Part shown: positions 50,626-61,879 of the stretch, in pieces | Layout: every line of letters starts with the position of its first letter | Numbering within the stretch: position 1 is the first letter of the stretch | NCBI RefSeq assembly: GCF_000203815.1 | Contig: NW_004457624.1 | Coordinates: forward strand, 1,240,001 to 1,304,000 | Reading direction: 5' to 3' | Origin: Cavenderia fasciculata | Lineage: Eukaryota; Evosea; Eumycetozoa; Acytosteliales; Cavenderiaceae | DNA length: 64,000 bases | Position numbers and translations under genes: made by a program | The notes under the pieces: model-generated | The model's input: only the letters and a program-made list of their open reading frames with translations | Told to the model about the DNA's origin: nothing | Database searches by the model: none

Positions 50626-52015
50626 TTATAATAATTGTTTAATGGATCCTGGAGTTTCTGGATCGTTCAAATGAATGGTAGTAAATCTGAGTGCATTTAA
50701 TAAACCATCTGTTGATGATAATGAATTGTGATCCTTGAGGGTGACAATACATCCTTTGATCTGTTGAGGTAATAAAAAAAAAAAAAGAAAAATGGTTGGA
50801 TACATTAATAAGTTGACCTTTAAAAATAAAAAGAATTCTTTGTTTATCACATACGTAAATTGAGGATTTCTTTACAAAAGCACCTTGTGGGTGAATGTGA
50901 TCAAACAAAATGATTGATCCGACCATAGCTCTTAAACAAAACATGTTAATATCATTGTTGTTGAATTTCTTATTGTCGACCATATCATGGCAAACGTTGG
51001 CCATTGTGGCCAATGCTGTGGTTACGTTTTCTCTTGGTACAGTGGTTTCCTATAATTTTAAAATTAAAGATAACTGTTATATTAGTAACTAAATGATTTG
51101 TTGATATATTTCAAATCATAACAATGACATACGGTTTGTAAGAATTTGGCGGTAGTTTCAGAAAGAACCTTCATCATTGGAGTTGGGTAGGCAAAGAACA
51201 ATGACATTCTGTTGGCCAACTCATCACGAATCTTAATATTTGCGTCCTTTTTAGTAAGCTTCATTCTATTAAGAGTACGACGGTAGTATGAAAAATCGTT
51301 TTGAATAGCTGGGTTAACCATCTAGAAATATTAACAAAGAAGAGGAGAGGTTAATTAATCATGTTCCAAGTTTATCGAATGTGTATGTGTATGTATATGT
51401 ATGTACCTTGGCATCATCGAATCTTAATACAAAATCAAAAACATCAGCCAATTGCTTGGCAAGAGCTTGTTGATTAGATAGGCTAGACTTTGGATCACCC
51501 TTGCAAAGAGCAACTAAAAGCTTTGGGAAACACTTTTCCAACTCCAAAGAGTAGTCGTAGAATTCTTGGAGCTCATCAACTGCTGGGAGAACAGCCTCCC
51601 AAGCAGCATCTTCAGTCTCTGGACCTGGATTAGTTATAGCCTAAATAGGTAAAGAAAGGAAAGAAGGTGAAGGAAGAGGAGGAGGAGGAGGGAAGAATGA
51701 TGATGTTTAATATCAAGATATATATTCTCATTCATCACTACATGATTATTATATGAAACACCTACTCTTCTAATATATTCATTACAACCAGCATAAGAGA
51801 TCAATTTTTCCAAAATCTTTGGACCTCTATTTAATACTTCACCAACAGAGTTGTAAAGTTCTCTTTCTTCTTCGCTTGGTTGAGCATCTATAAATTATAG
51901 TTAGATTCTGGTTTTGTTTTTCTACTATACTATGTAAATGTTACATACTTTCAAAATCGATAAAGATTTGTTCAGTGTGCTCTGTTCCGTTAATAAAGGA
52001 TAACAACTGACCCAT
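50626..52015 (-). CDS. CYRI / FAM49 Rac1-interacting actin regulator
   Basis: Homolog of CYRI-A/B (FAM49), which binds active Rac1 and restrains the SCAR/WAVE complex at the leading edge. The model is complement(join(50626..50760, 50855..51049, 51133..51321, 51407..51640, 51766..51887, 51949..52015)), 942 bases and 313 residues, in frame and close to the usual family length. Residues MGQLLSFI fit the N-myristoylation consensus, as in animal CYRI. The Rac-binding core includes [20 protein letters not shown] and [20 protein letters not shown], then [20 protein letters not shown]. The C-terminus [19 protein letters not shown] is highly conserved. It should act at the plasma membrane in pseudopod dynamics. 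Confidence 0.93.
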
Positions 52016-52914
52016 ATTTTTCTATATATATATTCTATTTATACTATAATACTGTTATATTGAAAAAGGAAGGAAGGAAGGAAGATAAGGTAAGTAATAT
52101 GTATTGATGGTATGGTGATATGATAGTAATCTACAACAATGAACACAAAATCAAACAACAAACATAATCACATTTGATTTAATTCTTTTCTTTTTTCGAG
52201 ATGATATTATTATTATTATTTGATAGTTTCGGTAATTTATCTTATCTTATCAAGATAAGTTGTAGTAGTTGTTGTAGTTGTAGACTATATAGAACGTAGA
52301 TCTTCTTGTTGATGAAAAAACATAAAGTAAAAAAAAAAAAGCGGGAGTAAATTATGATTATTATTATTATTATCTTGATGGTATCCTATTAATAGTTAAT
52401 GGTGATGTTCTATCTATCTATCTCTTTATCTATTTTTAATCAGCATCTAGTCATCAATATCTATCTTTCGTGATGTGTCGACCAATATCCTATCTATCTA
52501 TCCTATGACGACACAACAACTATCTACTTTTTGTTGTTGTTATCAAAGCGCTACGACGATGATTTTATGAGTAGTTTTGTATAGATTTTCAATGATTCTA
52601 ATGTGCTGCAGTTATTATAGTATCTGATGATTGACAATGTATTCTACTGACCAACTAACTATTGACTCTATTCTTTGTTTCAATGGTTGATTTGATTATA
52701 TTATTATTATTATCTCTTCTCTCAAAAAGGGCGTAAGGGTGTGGAGTTTGTGATCAAAGAAAAAAAAATAAAAAAAAAAATCAATTTTTTTTCATCACCT
52801 CTCCACACCCAAATGGGTTGTCTCCATGGCAGAGCAGTGAGAGTCATCCAACAATAAGCAAGCCACAATGAATCACAACATACCCTCAAATTCAGGTTCC
52901 TCAACTTATCGTAA

Positions 52915-52946
<32 letters not shown>

Positions 52947-53293
52947 AATATATAGACTGACCTGTCTTATATTTGAACCTTGAGTAATGCCATGTTGAGT
53001 AGTTGGTTCTTTGGTTCCCCCAAATCTATTTATTATCAACGATTCGTTTCGATTTCTTGGTGGAATCACTATATATCTATATATATATATAGATATATAT
53101 TGAATATTTGTGTGTATATGGCATGTCCACAGGATAATAATGATAATACTCGTGGCTTAATATCAGCTGACTTTGTCGGTTTTTAGACAAACTATGCAAA
53201 ACTATGGAGCAGAGACACTGACACAATTAATTGATATCTTTTCATTTGAGTGAGAAAGAGAGAGAGAGAGAGAAAGATAGGAATAGATTAAAC
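52016..53293. other. 1.28 kb intergenic region with possible unresolved coding fragments
   Basis: Between the CYRI (-) and LYR (+) starts. It has TCTATC microsatellite-like stretches and long TA runs (52919-52948, 53070-53095). Within 52960-53085 the minus strand reads PPRNRNESLIINRFGGTKEP then TTQHGITQGSNIRQ, which looks coding and ends at a GT, but no complete gene can be assembled. The plus strand offers a competing C-terminal-like exon at 53132-53186. I leave both uncalled. Confidence 0.35.
52919..52948. repeat. (TA)n run
   Basis: TA dinucleotide run in the intergenic region, one of several in this window. Confidence 0.7.
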
Positions 53294-54141
53294 ATGTCAG
53301 GAGCAACTCAAATATCCAATCCACTCATTCAAAAGAGTGTTGTTCATGTATGAAATAAAGATAATCATGATTGATGATAATGAGATTTAATCAAAACTAA
53401 CCAACACATTCGTTCTACAACAACAACAACAGATCTACAGAGATTGCATTAGACTTGCAAGATATATTGGTCAAATGGTATGATTCATCAACAAATTTGA
53501 GATATCTCAAACAGACAGAAAGAGTGCGATCGTTATGACTAACATCAATTATCATCATCAATTATCATCATCAATTATCATCATCATCATTTATCAGAAC
53601 GGATACACTAGACACATCCCAAAGCATGTAGCAGGTATTTTCAGAGAACACAAGTTTGAAACAAACCCTGAAAAGATTGAAGAATATAAAGTAGAGTAGG
53701 TTATACATATTATACATATATATATATATAGGCAATGAACATGTCAATGAGTCAATGAAAAAATGATGACTCATACTATTATTATTATTATTCACCTATA
53801 GTGCTACCCGTTTTATTTCCAACTTTATGCAACATGAAGCTGAACGTTTGGCAAAGGACCAAAAGGCAGCATTGAACTCAAAGCAAAGGATACCAAAAAG
53901 TCTCCTACTTTGGATTAATCACAATAATAATAATAATACTATTAATCAAAAACATAATATAAAACCTACCTGTACAAACCAAAACCAACCAAACCAAATC
54001 AAACTTATCCTAATCTTTATTATTAAGGATTTAGTTCCTTCATTCCTTCATTCCCATAATATTATTCTTATTTGCATATACATTTGGAACCCCCCCTATT
54101 CAAATAATATTCGTGTGTCATTTCATTCATTCGATTTTTAA
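53294..54141 (+). CDS. LYR-motif (complex 1 LYR family) mitochondrial assembly factor
   Basis: The model is join(53294..53347, 53433..53477, 53598..53695, 53802..54141). The first three exons and the start of the fourth give a compact LYR-family protein: the LYR-equivalent HIYRDCIRLARYIGQM, then NGYTRHIPKHVAGIFREHKF and ETNPEKIEEYKVDATRFISN. The last is the typical F..N....DP.KI motif region. Family members are small mitochondrial matrix proteins that bind acyl carrier protein and assist Fe-S or respiratory-complex assembly; this one lacks an obvious presequence, which is common. The strict reading frame runs on through Asn-rich, 3'-UTR-like sequence to 54141 (178 residues). The natural end is more likely near 53918, see findings. 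Confidence 0.72.
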
Positions 54142-54268
54142 AAATACATAAAATTGAAATTATATATATATAATTTATTCACGCACATACAAGTAGAAAA
54201 GAAGAAGAAGAAGAGATAATAATAATAATAATATTATAACCTATACAAGTTATATTATAAATATAACA

Positions 54269-57200
54269 ATGTTACAACAAGAAGAAGAGGAAGAAGGAGG
54301 AGGAATAGGAGGAGAAGAAGACATGTTGTTAATACAAGATGTTGATAAACTAGAACAAGCTCTAAATGACACATTTGACAGTTTAAATAGTTCCCTTCTT
54401 TCAAAAAAGGAGATAATGGCAGTGTTGTTGGTAGAATGTTTCTCATCTAATCTATATCCTCGTCAACAACAACAAGAGGTTAGAAAAGAGATAACAGACT
54501 TTTTAACACAATCATTTACCTTTTTATCAATTCCTCATCCTATATTAAATTATCTCATTGTAAATAGTGGAGGTGGAGGTGGCAGTGGTAGTAATACTGC
54601 CAACAAGTTACTTTCAAAGAATGGATCAAGTGCATCAATTAGTACAATGGTTACTGCTGGTACCAATTCACCTAGACTAAAGAGTGTATCATCTATGACT
54701 AGTCTATCGACTATGTCTTCTTCTATCCCTATGGTTCCTCTTCAATCATCATCAAGTTTTAATTCATTACAATCTCTTGATTCTGCTGCTACTGCTGCAG
54801 TTGTTGGTAATAACAACAACAACAACAACAAAGACAATGATTGTAGTTTGTTCATTCAAGAGTATATACCAAAAAAGATTGAAAAGTCTATATTGGATGA
54901 TATGGAACATATATTGGACTACCAATTTCACAATGATATGGAGTCATTTATCACTGCACTTGTTGGTTGCAAGAAACAATCTACAACAATGCCACCAACA
55001 CCATCCAATTCATTAAAGGATATGAGTGCACTGTACACTGGCTTTATTGGAAGACTTACCAATCAATCATCGAATATTCTACCAACAAAGTATTCTCATC
55101 TCGTAACATCTAGTAGTTACTATGAAGTTCTTCATCAATGTCTTGAATATTATATAATTCAACATATTTTTCATCAGTACGTCATATTATAGTACAATTA
55201 TAACACTATAGACAACTAATACACTTATTGTTCATTGATTTTAGTATATTTCCAATTGATCTTGAAAAGGATGACTTATTTTCAAAGAGAATTGAAACAT
55301 TATCATTTATTGAACCTGATCATTTGGGTATTTCAATAGATGAATTTAAATTAAACAATGCTAAAAAATGTTTGTTTCAAAAGGACATAGAAGAGATATT
55401 CATTTACTAATACTTATTTTATTTTTATTTATTTTTAGGTATAGGAAGAATTAATTCATATCAAACACCAATTGAAAAACAAAGATGTATTTCTAAAACA
55501 ATGGTTTATTTAATGGAAGCAGGAGGAGAAGATTATTTATTACCAATGGCCATTTATTTATTATTACGTACAAATCCTCCATACCTTTGGTCAAATTATA
55601 GATTTTTGGAATTATATTCCACTTCGTCTGGTAATTTAAATGTTGACTCTATATACGATAACTTTTGTACAACATTTTCAGTTGCCATACAATTTATTGA
55701 TAAATTGGATCATACTCATCTTTCCATTGATAATGATTATTTCCAACAACAATTATTAGAAAATCAAAAGAAAATATTCCCAAATCAACAACAAGAAAAA
55801 GAAAAAGAAAAAGATAAATTAGATAATAATAATAATAATAATAATAATGCTATGAAAAGTAATGAAACTATTTTAACAACATCAACTACTGAATTGGAAA
55901 AATTAATTGATAAATTGGATGTAAATAATAACGATAATAATAATAATAATACGAATAATGAACAATTAGAAAATATAGTATTATTTAAACAATTAAATAG
56001 ATTACCAACAATTATTGATATATTAAAACCTCAATTACATGGAAATGAAATTGAAGAGTTTATGTTAAAGTTTATAACCATATCACTTGGTTCCCAGTAC
56101 TATCACTCAACTATACGTTTCCCACTACGTCGATTCTTTATAGAATTCTTGGGTATTAGTGAAAGAACATTTTGTGTAACCGAGATGGAGATTATTGGAA
56201 GTTTACAAGACAGCACAGATGGTGGTGGATCAAATCTAGAATTGTTACCAAACAAGCAAGGTGGAGGTCAAGCATTAAAGGTTGCAAAAATCGCTGGTGC
56301 TGCTGTCACTGGTGCAGTTATTGTTGGTTTAACAGGTGGTTTAGCAGCTCCTTTTGTCGGATCGGTCTTTTCAGCATTGGGAGCAGGCAGTATTTTGACA
56401 GGAATCACAGGTGCCACTGGTATGAGTGGTGCTACCATGTTATCGGTGATTTTTGGAGCTGCAGGTGCCAAGGTGTCTGCCGACAAGATGATCACTGCTA
56501 CATCTGGTGTAAAAGACTATACCATACACAAGGTAAAGAGTCAAACTTCACTACATGCCATCATCTATGTTGATGGGTTCTCATCGGTCAATACGACAAC
56601 CACAACAACCGCCACAGAAGATGCCAAGACACAAGAGCAGACAATTGCATCGGTTCAAATATCAAAGCTAGAGAGTTGGGAAAAGATAATCAGAGCAGTT
56701 ACCAATGACTATGGTGACATCTTTTTGATAGACTATGAAAAGGACGTTAAAAAGAGTTTACATGCCATCATTAGAGAGTACCAAAAAACAATCGTTCAAA
56801 CTTTGTTTAGATCGGCTGCCACCAATATCATCTCTACCAGTCTTGCTCATGCACTTGTTCCTCTATCCATCATAAAGGCTGCATCGGTATTGGATAATCC
56901 ATGGACTCTACTCAAGGATCGTTCAGAAAAGGTTGGTAAAATATTGGCACAACAAATAGTAGAAGGTGGATTTGGTAAAAGACCTCTTACCCTAATTGGA
57001 ACAAGTATGGGAAGTAGAGTTATTTTCTATTGTCTTGAAGAATTATCAAGATTATCTAAAATTGAAAATCAATCCAAATCAAAAGAAAAAGAAATTAATA
57101 ATAATAATAATATTTCTACAACAACAACCGATTCAACAACCCCTCCAATTGTAACCAACACAATTTCACCATCATCAATTATTGAAATGGTTGTTTTTAT

Positions 57201-57618
57201 TGGATCTCCTATTACTTCTGATCCAAAAAGATGGTCCAATATTATTGTATGTTATATAAATTCTCTGTTATCAAAGAATCTAGTTATTAATATAAATATT
57301 TATTATTTTTAGTCAATGGTTAGTGGTAGAGTAATTAATTGTTATTCACCATCAGATTTGGTATTAAAATATGTATCTAGATCAGCCAATTGTTTGACTG
57401 ATGGTGTTCTACCTCCAGCTGGTGTGACACCAATTCACATTCCATCCTCGACCATTGTCATTGAGAATGTTGATGTATCCAAATTAGTCAAGAGTCATTT
57501 AGATTATGACAAGGAAGATAATATAACTAGAATCCTAAATCACATTGCAGTCAACAAGGTATCATATTGTGATCCAAAAGTTCCTCCAAAATTTAGTGGC
57601 GTCGTTTATCAAGTATAA
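54269..57618 (+). CDS. VPS9-domain plus DUF726 (TMCO4-type) alpha/beta-hydrolase fusion
   Basis: The model is join(54269..55176, 55245..55369, 55439..57246, 57313..57618), 3,147 bases and 1,048 residues, in frame. The exon 2 donor is GTTTGT, the only GT that restores frame. A VPS9-like domain (Rab5-type GEF) ends in EAGGEDYLLPMAIYLLLRTN and PPYLWSNYRFLELYS (about 370-405), keeping the Asp and NPPxLxSN features. After an Asn-rich linker, a Gly/Ala-rich hydrophobic region (AAVTGAVIVGLTGGLAAPFV and onward, about 625-695) is the membrane-inserting part typical of DUF726/TMCO4. The hydrolase core follows, with the nucleophile elbow GTSMGSRVIF (about 865) and VVFIGSPITSDPKRWSNI. Likely on endosomal or other membranes; the substrate is unknown. 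Both halves share one uninterrupted frame. Confidence 0.82.
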
Positions 57619-57711
57619 TCAATAAATACCAACAACAGCACAACAATGAATGTATTTTAAAATAATTATCTTTTTTTTTGTATGTACAGAAAACCAATAT
57701 ACTTTTTTTTT

Positions 57712-59137
57712 TTATTGGTCTTGGGTTTCATGTTGTATCATTGCCTCTACTTCATCAATGGGAGGACCCATTGCTTCTACCATTTCAAATTCGGCGTCGT
57801 CGTCATCATCATCGACGTTGATTGCTTGATTAGGGGGTGGTGATTGTTCAATTTCTTCATCCAAATCAATAGTTACTTGACGATGATGTTCCATATTTGA
57901 TGATGTATTTGAAGGTGGTGTGGGAATTTCTTGTTCTTTTAGAGGTGATGGATCGGCAATGAGGTCATCATCCTTTTTAGAAATGGCAGCAGGTGATGAT
58001 GGGAATAAAAGATGTTGTTGTGATGGAGTGTCTGACGATAAATGTTGTTGAGGTGTATCGGCTGTTTGTTTCTCGATGCCACCACTACTGCTTTTAAGTT
58101 GATTTTGAGGTGAATACATCGATATGCCCGGCGAGTCTGTTTGTGGCATCCCTGTAGATGATTTAAAGAGATGAGATGCTACATTGAGAACATCTCCACC
58201 ACCTCCACCCGACGATGTCATATCAACGTCGGTTGTATTAATTGTAGGTGTAGATGCTTCCATAATCATACTTGGTGTAGTGGAAGAGGTTGCGTTTTCC
58301 ACCATGTTTGTAGATGCTGTAATTGGTGTATCGACCTGCTTATTATTATTATTATCTCCTCCATGATCCATTTGGTCTCCACCAACTTGATTATTATGGT
58401 CTTGTTGTTGTTGTTGTTCGAGCGACTGTTGTTGTTGATGATGATCCATTTGCATCGAGGTGTCTTCAGAAGAGGATGGTTGTTGTTGTTGTTTTATTTG
58501 TTTTTCTTGTTCTTGTTGTTGTCTTTGTTTGTCGATTGCATCTTCTTCTCTAATCTGCTGTAGATACTTTTGTAGTTGTTGATGATTAAGTTCCAATTGC
58601 TTGGAGAATCTTTCTATTGTTTTTCGAGTCTCTCTTGCAGAATGTGTTTTGGTTGCAAGACGATAGTATGAATCCTCTGGTTCTTGTTTCAATTCAATAG
58701 GTGATTCAAACAAGTTATTTAATATTATATTTTGTTTATTAATTTCCTAAATAGACAAAAGAGAATGTTAATAATGATTGAATGAATGAATGAATGGGTG
58801 AACAACATTCTTGATTGTGAAGTTCACTAACGTCCAATGTACATCATGATGTGATACATACTATACAAGTATACATTTCATCACATATCGATTCAAACTC
58901 TTCTGCTTTCAATGCCAAATCAGGCATATCTACCATTCTTTTATGTGGATCTCTATACATATATAAACATCATCAATAAAGTTAGTCAAACTGTCTGTAG
59001 ATAACAATCAAGATGATTGTAAAAGTAAGGGATGATACAAACTCTGATAAAACCTTATTAGTGCTACGAAACAGAGCCTGTAGACGAGTCTTTAAGTGAC
59101 CTGAATAGATATCAATATTATTATTACTTTGACTCAT
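57712..59137 (-). CDS. MED29-like Mediator subunit, Gln-rich C-terminus
   Basis: The model is complement(join(57712..58746, 58862..58952, 59043..59137)), 1,221 bases and 406 residues, in frame; the first donor is GTTTGT. The N-terminal about 95 residues are helical and align by eye with MED29 (Intersex): HLKTRLQALFRSTNKVLSED, then LALKAEEFESICDEMYTCIE and INKQNIILNNLFESP, compared with the LKESLQTLM...EEFYALCDQLELCL pattern of the animal subunit. Residues about 100-406 are low-complexity: Gln runs, Ser/Thr, Gly and acidic DDDDDD. MED29 sits in the Mediator tail at polymerase II promoters. The match is distant, so the call is moderate; a generic coiled-coil regulator is the alternative. Confidence 0.55.
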
Positions 59138-59293
59138 TCTTTATTATATCTCTATATCTATCCAATATCTGATTCTGTTAGACTAAATTGCTTGTGTCTG
59201 AAAAGTTTACAAAAAAGGTCATCAAAAAATATTTGATTAATTAAAAAAGAAATAATAATAATAATAATTATTATTCTTGTGATTATTTATTAT

Positions 59294-60230
59294 TTATAAT
59301 TGTTCGTTGAGATTGATGTACCCAGAAAAAGAAGGAGAAGAATGGGTATGGGTACCGGAAGGTTTGGGTGATTTGGATCTATGGATAAAAAAGACGCCAA
59401 GGATGATAATATAACATATGACAAAGACTACAGATGCAGCTGTTGCATAGAATCCAATATATGGTCCCCATTCTTTCCAAATGGGTATTCTACCATCATA
59501 GTATAGGATAGATCCTTCAAATTTGTTACAAATGTCATCACCATCACTACTACTATTTTGTTGACCACTGCTAATACTCGACGATCCATTATTCTCATTG
59601 TTGCAAAGAGTCTTGTTGAAACTGATAAAGTTGAAACAAGAAGACGCTGATAAAATAATCAGTGGTAATTGAGCTCCATAACGATACCATATAGATGCAT
59701 TTTTAAAGGTTCGATAATATTTGGTTGCCATGCCAAATTTCTTGGCAGTAACCCGAAGCATTGTGATAATTATACCTCCAATTGCCTTGATTAAGATGAT
59801 GATGATAATGATAATCAATTAATTAAAAATTGATTTAATTGAAATTTGATTGACACAAGATATAACATACAAATACAAAGCATGCATAGTTGAGATTATA
59901 GCTAACATCAAACTTAGTTCGCGATGCTGTATAACCAGAGACTTGATAATGTTTGATTTGAAAATAGATCATTTTTTCGAAACGGAGAGAGTCACAGTCC
60001 CCATTGACACATGTTGTAAGGGTATACCTATATATATATATATATTCGTGTCGTGAGATGAGTGTTGTTTACAAAGGGAGATTCATTAATATTAGTAGTG
60101 ATCACTAGTCGATTTTGATTGTTGTCTCTTACCAGGGGAACGAAAGTGACGTGTATAATGCTAATGATAAGTAAATGAGGTACACAACGTAAACTGCATC
60201 TTTAGGAGTACATAGTCTCTCTTGATTCAT
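59294..60230 (-). CDS. Four-transmembrane family protein, array member 1 (most divergent)
   Basis: The model is complement(join(59294..59785, 59871..60027, 60133..60230)), 747 bases and 248 residues, in frame. Same three-exon layout and phases (2, then 0) as its neighbours. TM1 is in exon 1 (VYVVYLIYLSLALYTSLSF, then PW); the first loop has CVNGDC; TM2 starts in exon 2 and continues AIGGIIITMLRVTAKKF. TM3 ends SSCFNFISFNKTLCN, the second loop has CNKFEGS, and TM4 follows EWGPYIGFYATAASVVFVIC. The cytosolic tail is short and lacks the Gln runs and the DDY-KEI end of the others, ending SGYINLNEQL. A tryptophan plus C-x3-C in loop 1 recalls the claudin/PMP22-type tetraspan layout but I do not claim homology. 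Function unknown. Confidence 0.75.
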
Positions 60231-60389
60231 TTCAGAGAGAGGAGTTGACAGTATCCAAAACAGATCAAAGGCTCCACATGGTTATTTTTTTTTTTTAAAT
60301 AATTATTTTTTTACAATGTTTATTGTCCTTTTCTTTTTATTTATGAAATATATTAAAATAGTAGTGGTAGTACAGTGGTATGAGATGGA

Positions 60390-61598
60390 TCATATTTCTT
60401 TGGCGAGATTATAGTCATCGTGATTATGTAGAATCTCTGGTTCTTGGTCTTTTTGTTGTTTTTGTTGGATTAGTTGTTGGAGATGTTGTATTTGTTGTTG
60501 TTGTTGTATTTGTTGTTGGAGCTCTAATTCTATTTGTCGAGGTTGGATTTGGGGTTGAGGTTGTTGAGGTTCTTGAATATTGATTTGTTGTTGCTGTTGC
60601 AGGATATGTAGTTGTTGTGGTTGTAGTTGTTGTTGTGGTTGTAGTTGTTGTTGTAGTTGTTGTTGAAGTTGTTGTGGTTGTTGTTGTTGTAGTTGTTGTT
60701 GGAGTTGGGTATAACCACTTTGTGTTTTTGGCTTTGATGACCTGGCCTGTACACGTCTGCGAGATGGTTTAGAAGGTCTGGATCTAAAACAAGCTATGGC
60801 GACATAGATTAGGTCGAAGATATAGACCCATATCAATACAGTTGATAGAACTGAAAAGATGAATCCAGATTTTGGTCCCCATTCCATCAAAATATTTCCA
60901 CCAAATGGAAGCACTTCGCCAGTTGCATTTTCGGATCCAGAAAAGTGGTCGCATAGACTTGGAAACTCTGTTCCTAGACTAACAATCTTTGAATCATTAG
61001 CGTTACACAGATCCTTGTTGATACCGATAAAGTTGAAACAAGCAGCTGTCGAACAAGTAACCAAAAATAAATGGATTACAAATCGAGTCCATAGAGAAAT
61101 CCTTTTAAAGAATTGGTAGGCTCTCATTTGTTTAAATTTCTTTACAATCACTTTAATGCTAATGATAATGAAACCAGTAAGTGTCTAGAGATGAATAAAA
61201 TATTATATTATTAATTTAATATAATTGATGTTGATATTTTTTAATTGATTGGTTGTCGTACATACCAACAACAAGCAAACAAGTGTGAGTTGATGGCTTG
61301 CGTGTACCTTGCTTGATGCGATTGGGAAGTATTGACCCATATCTTCTGTATCTTGGTTATTATTTTGGAAAAGAAAAGGGTAGCAAACCCCATTGACACA
61401 TTGATTAATGTAGTACCTATAAGTAGTGTTGTTAAAAGGGATACATAATACTATTAGTAATTACCTACTTGTTGATGCGCATATTATTATAGTTTTATCA
61501 TACCATGGTGTAGCAAGTGATACGATCAAAGAGATTGACAAAAGAGTGAGAAACACATAATGAATAATCTCTTTAACACTACATATTCTGCTTTTCAT
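60390..61598 (-). CDS. Four-transmembrane family protein, array member 2, poly-Gln tail
   Basis: The model is complement(join(60390..61184, 61266..61416, 61504..61598)), 1,041 bases and 346 residues, in frame. TM1 is VFLTLLSISLIVSLATPW; loop 1 carries YINQCVNGVCYP; TM2 is LTLVCLLLTLTGFIIISIKV; TM3 runs to STAACFNFIGINKDLCN; loop 2 has CDHFSGS; TM4 is EWGPKSGFIFSVLSTVLIWV. A long cytosolic tail is Gln/Pro-rich, ending NHDDYNLAKEI. Four TM spans with both termini cytosolic are predicted. Exon 1 is about 90 percent identical in DNA to that of the next gene, showing recent duplication or conversion. Function unknown. Confidence 0.8.
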
Positions 61599-61879
61599 TT
61601 TGTGTTCTTTGATTTAATTGTTTGTTGACTTGAGAACATGTCTGCGTATATCCATTTATCCGATCAAAGGTTAATTGTATTTTGATTTGATTATTTCTAC
61701 GAAATTGATAAATATCTATCTTTATCGGGCAACTGATAGATATATTTTGTGTGATATAAATATATTTATTAAACAAGGATCTTCTTTTACCTAGATCCTT
61801 GTCCATTATTTTATTATTATTTATTAATTTCCATGAGGACTTTTAATAATATTACAGTTGTGTAGTGGGGATGGAAGGT

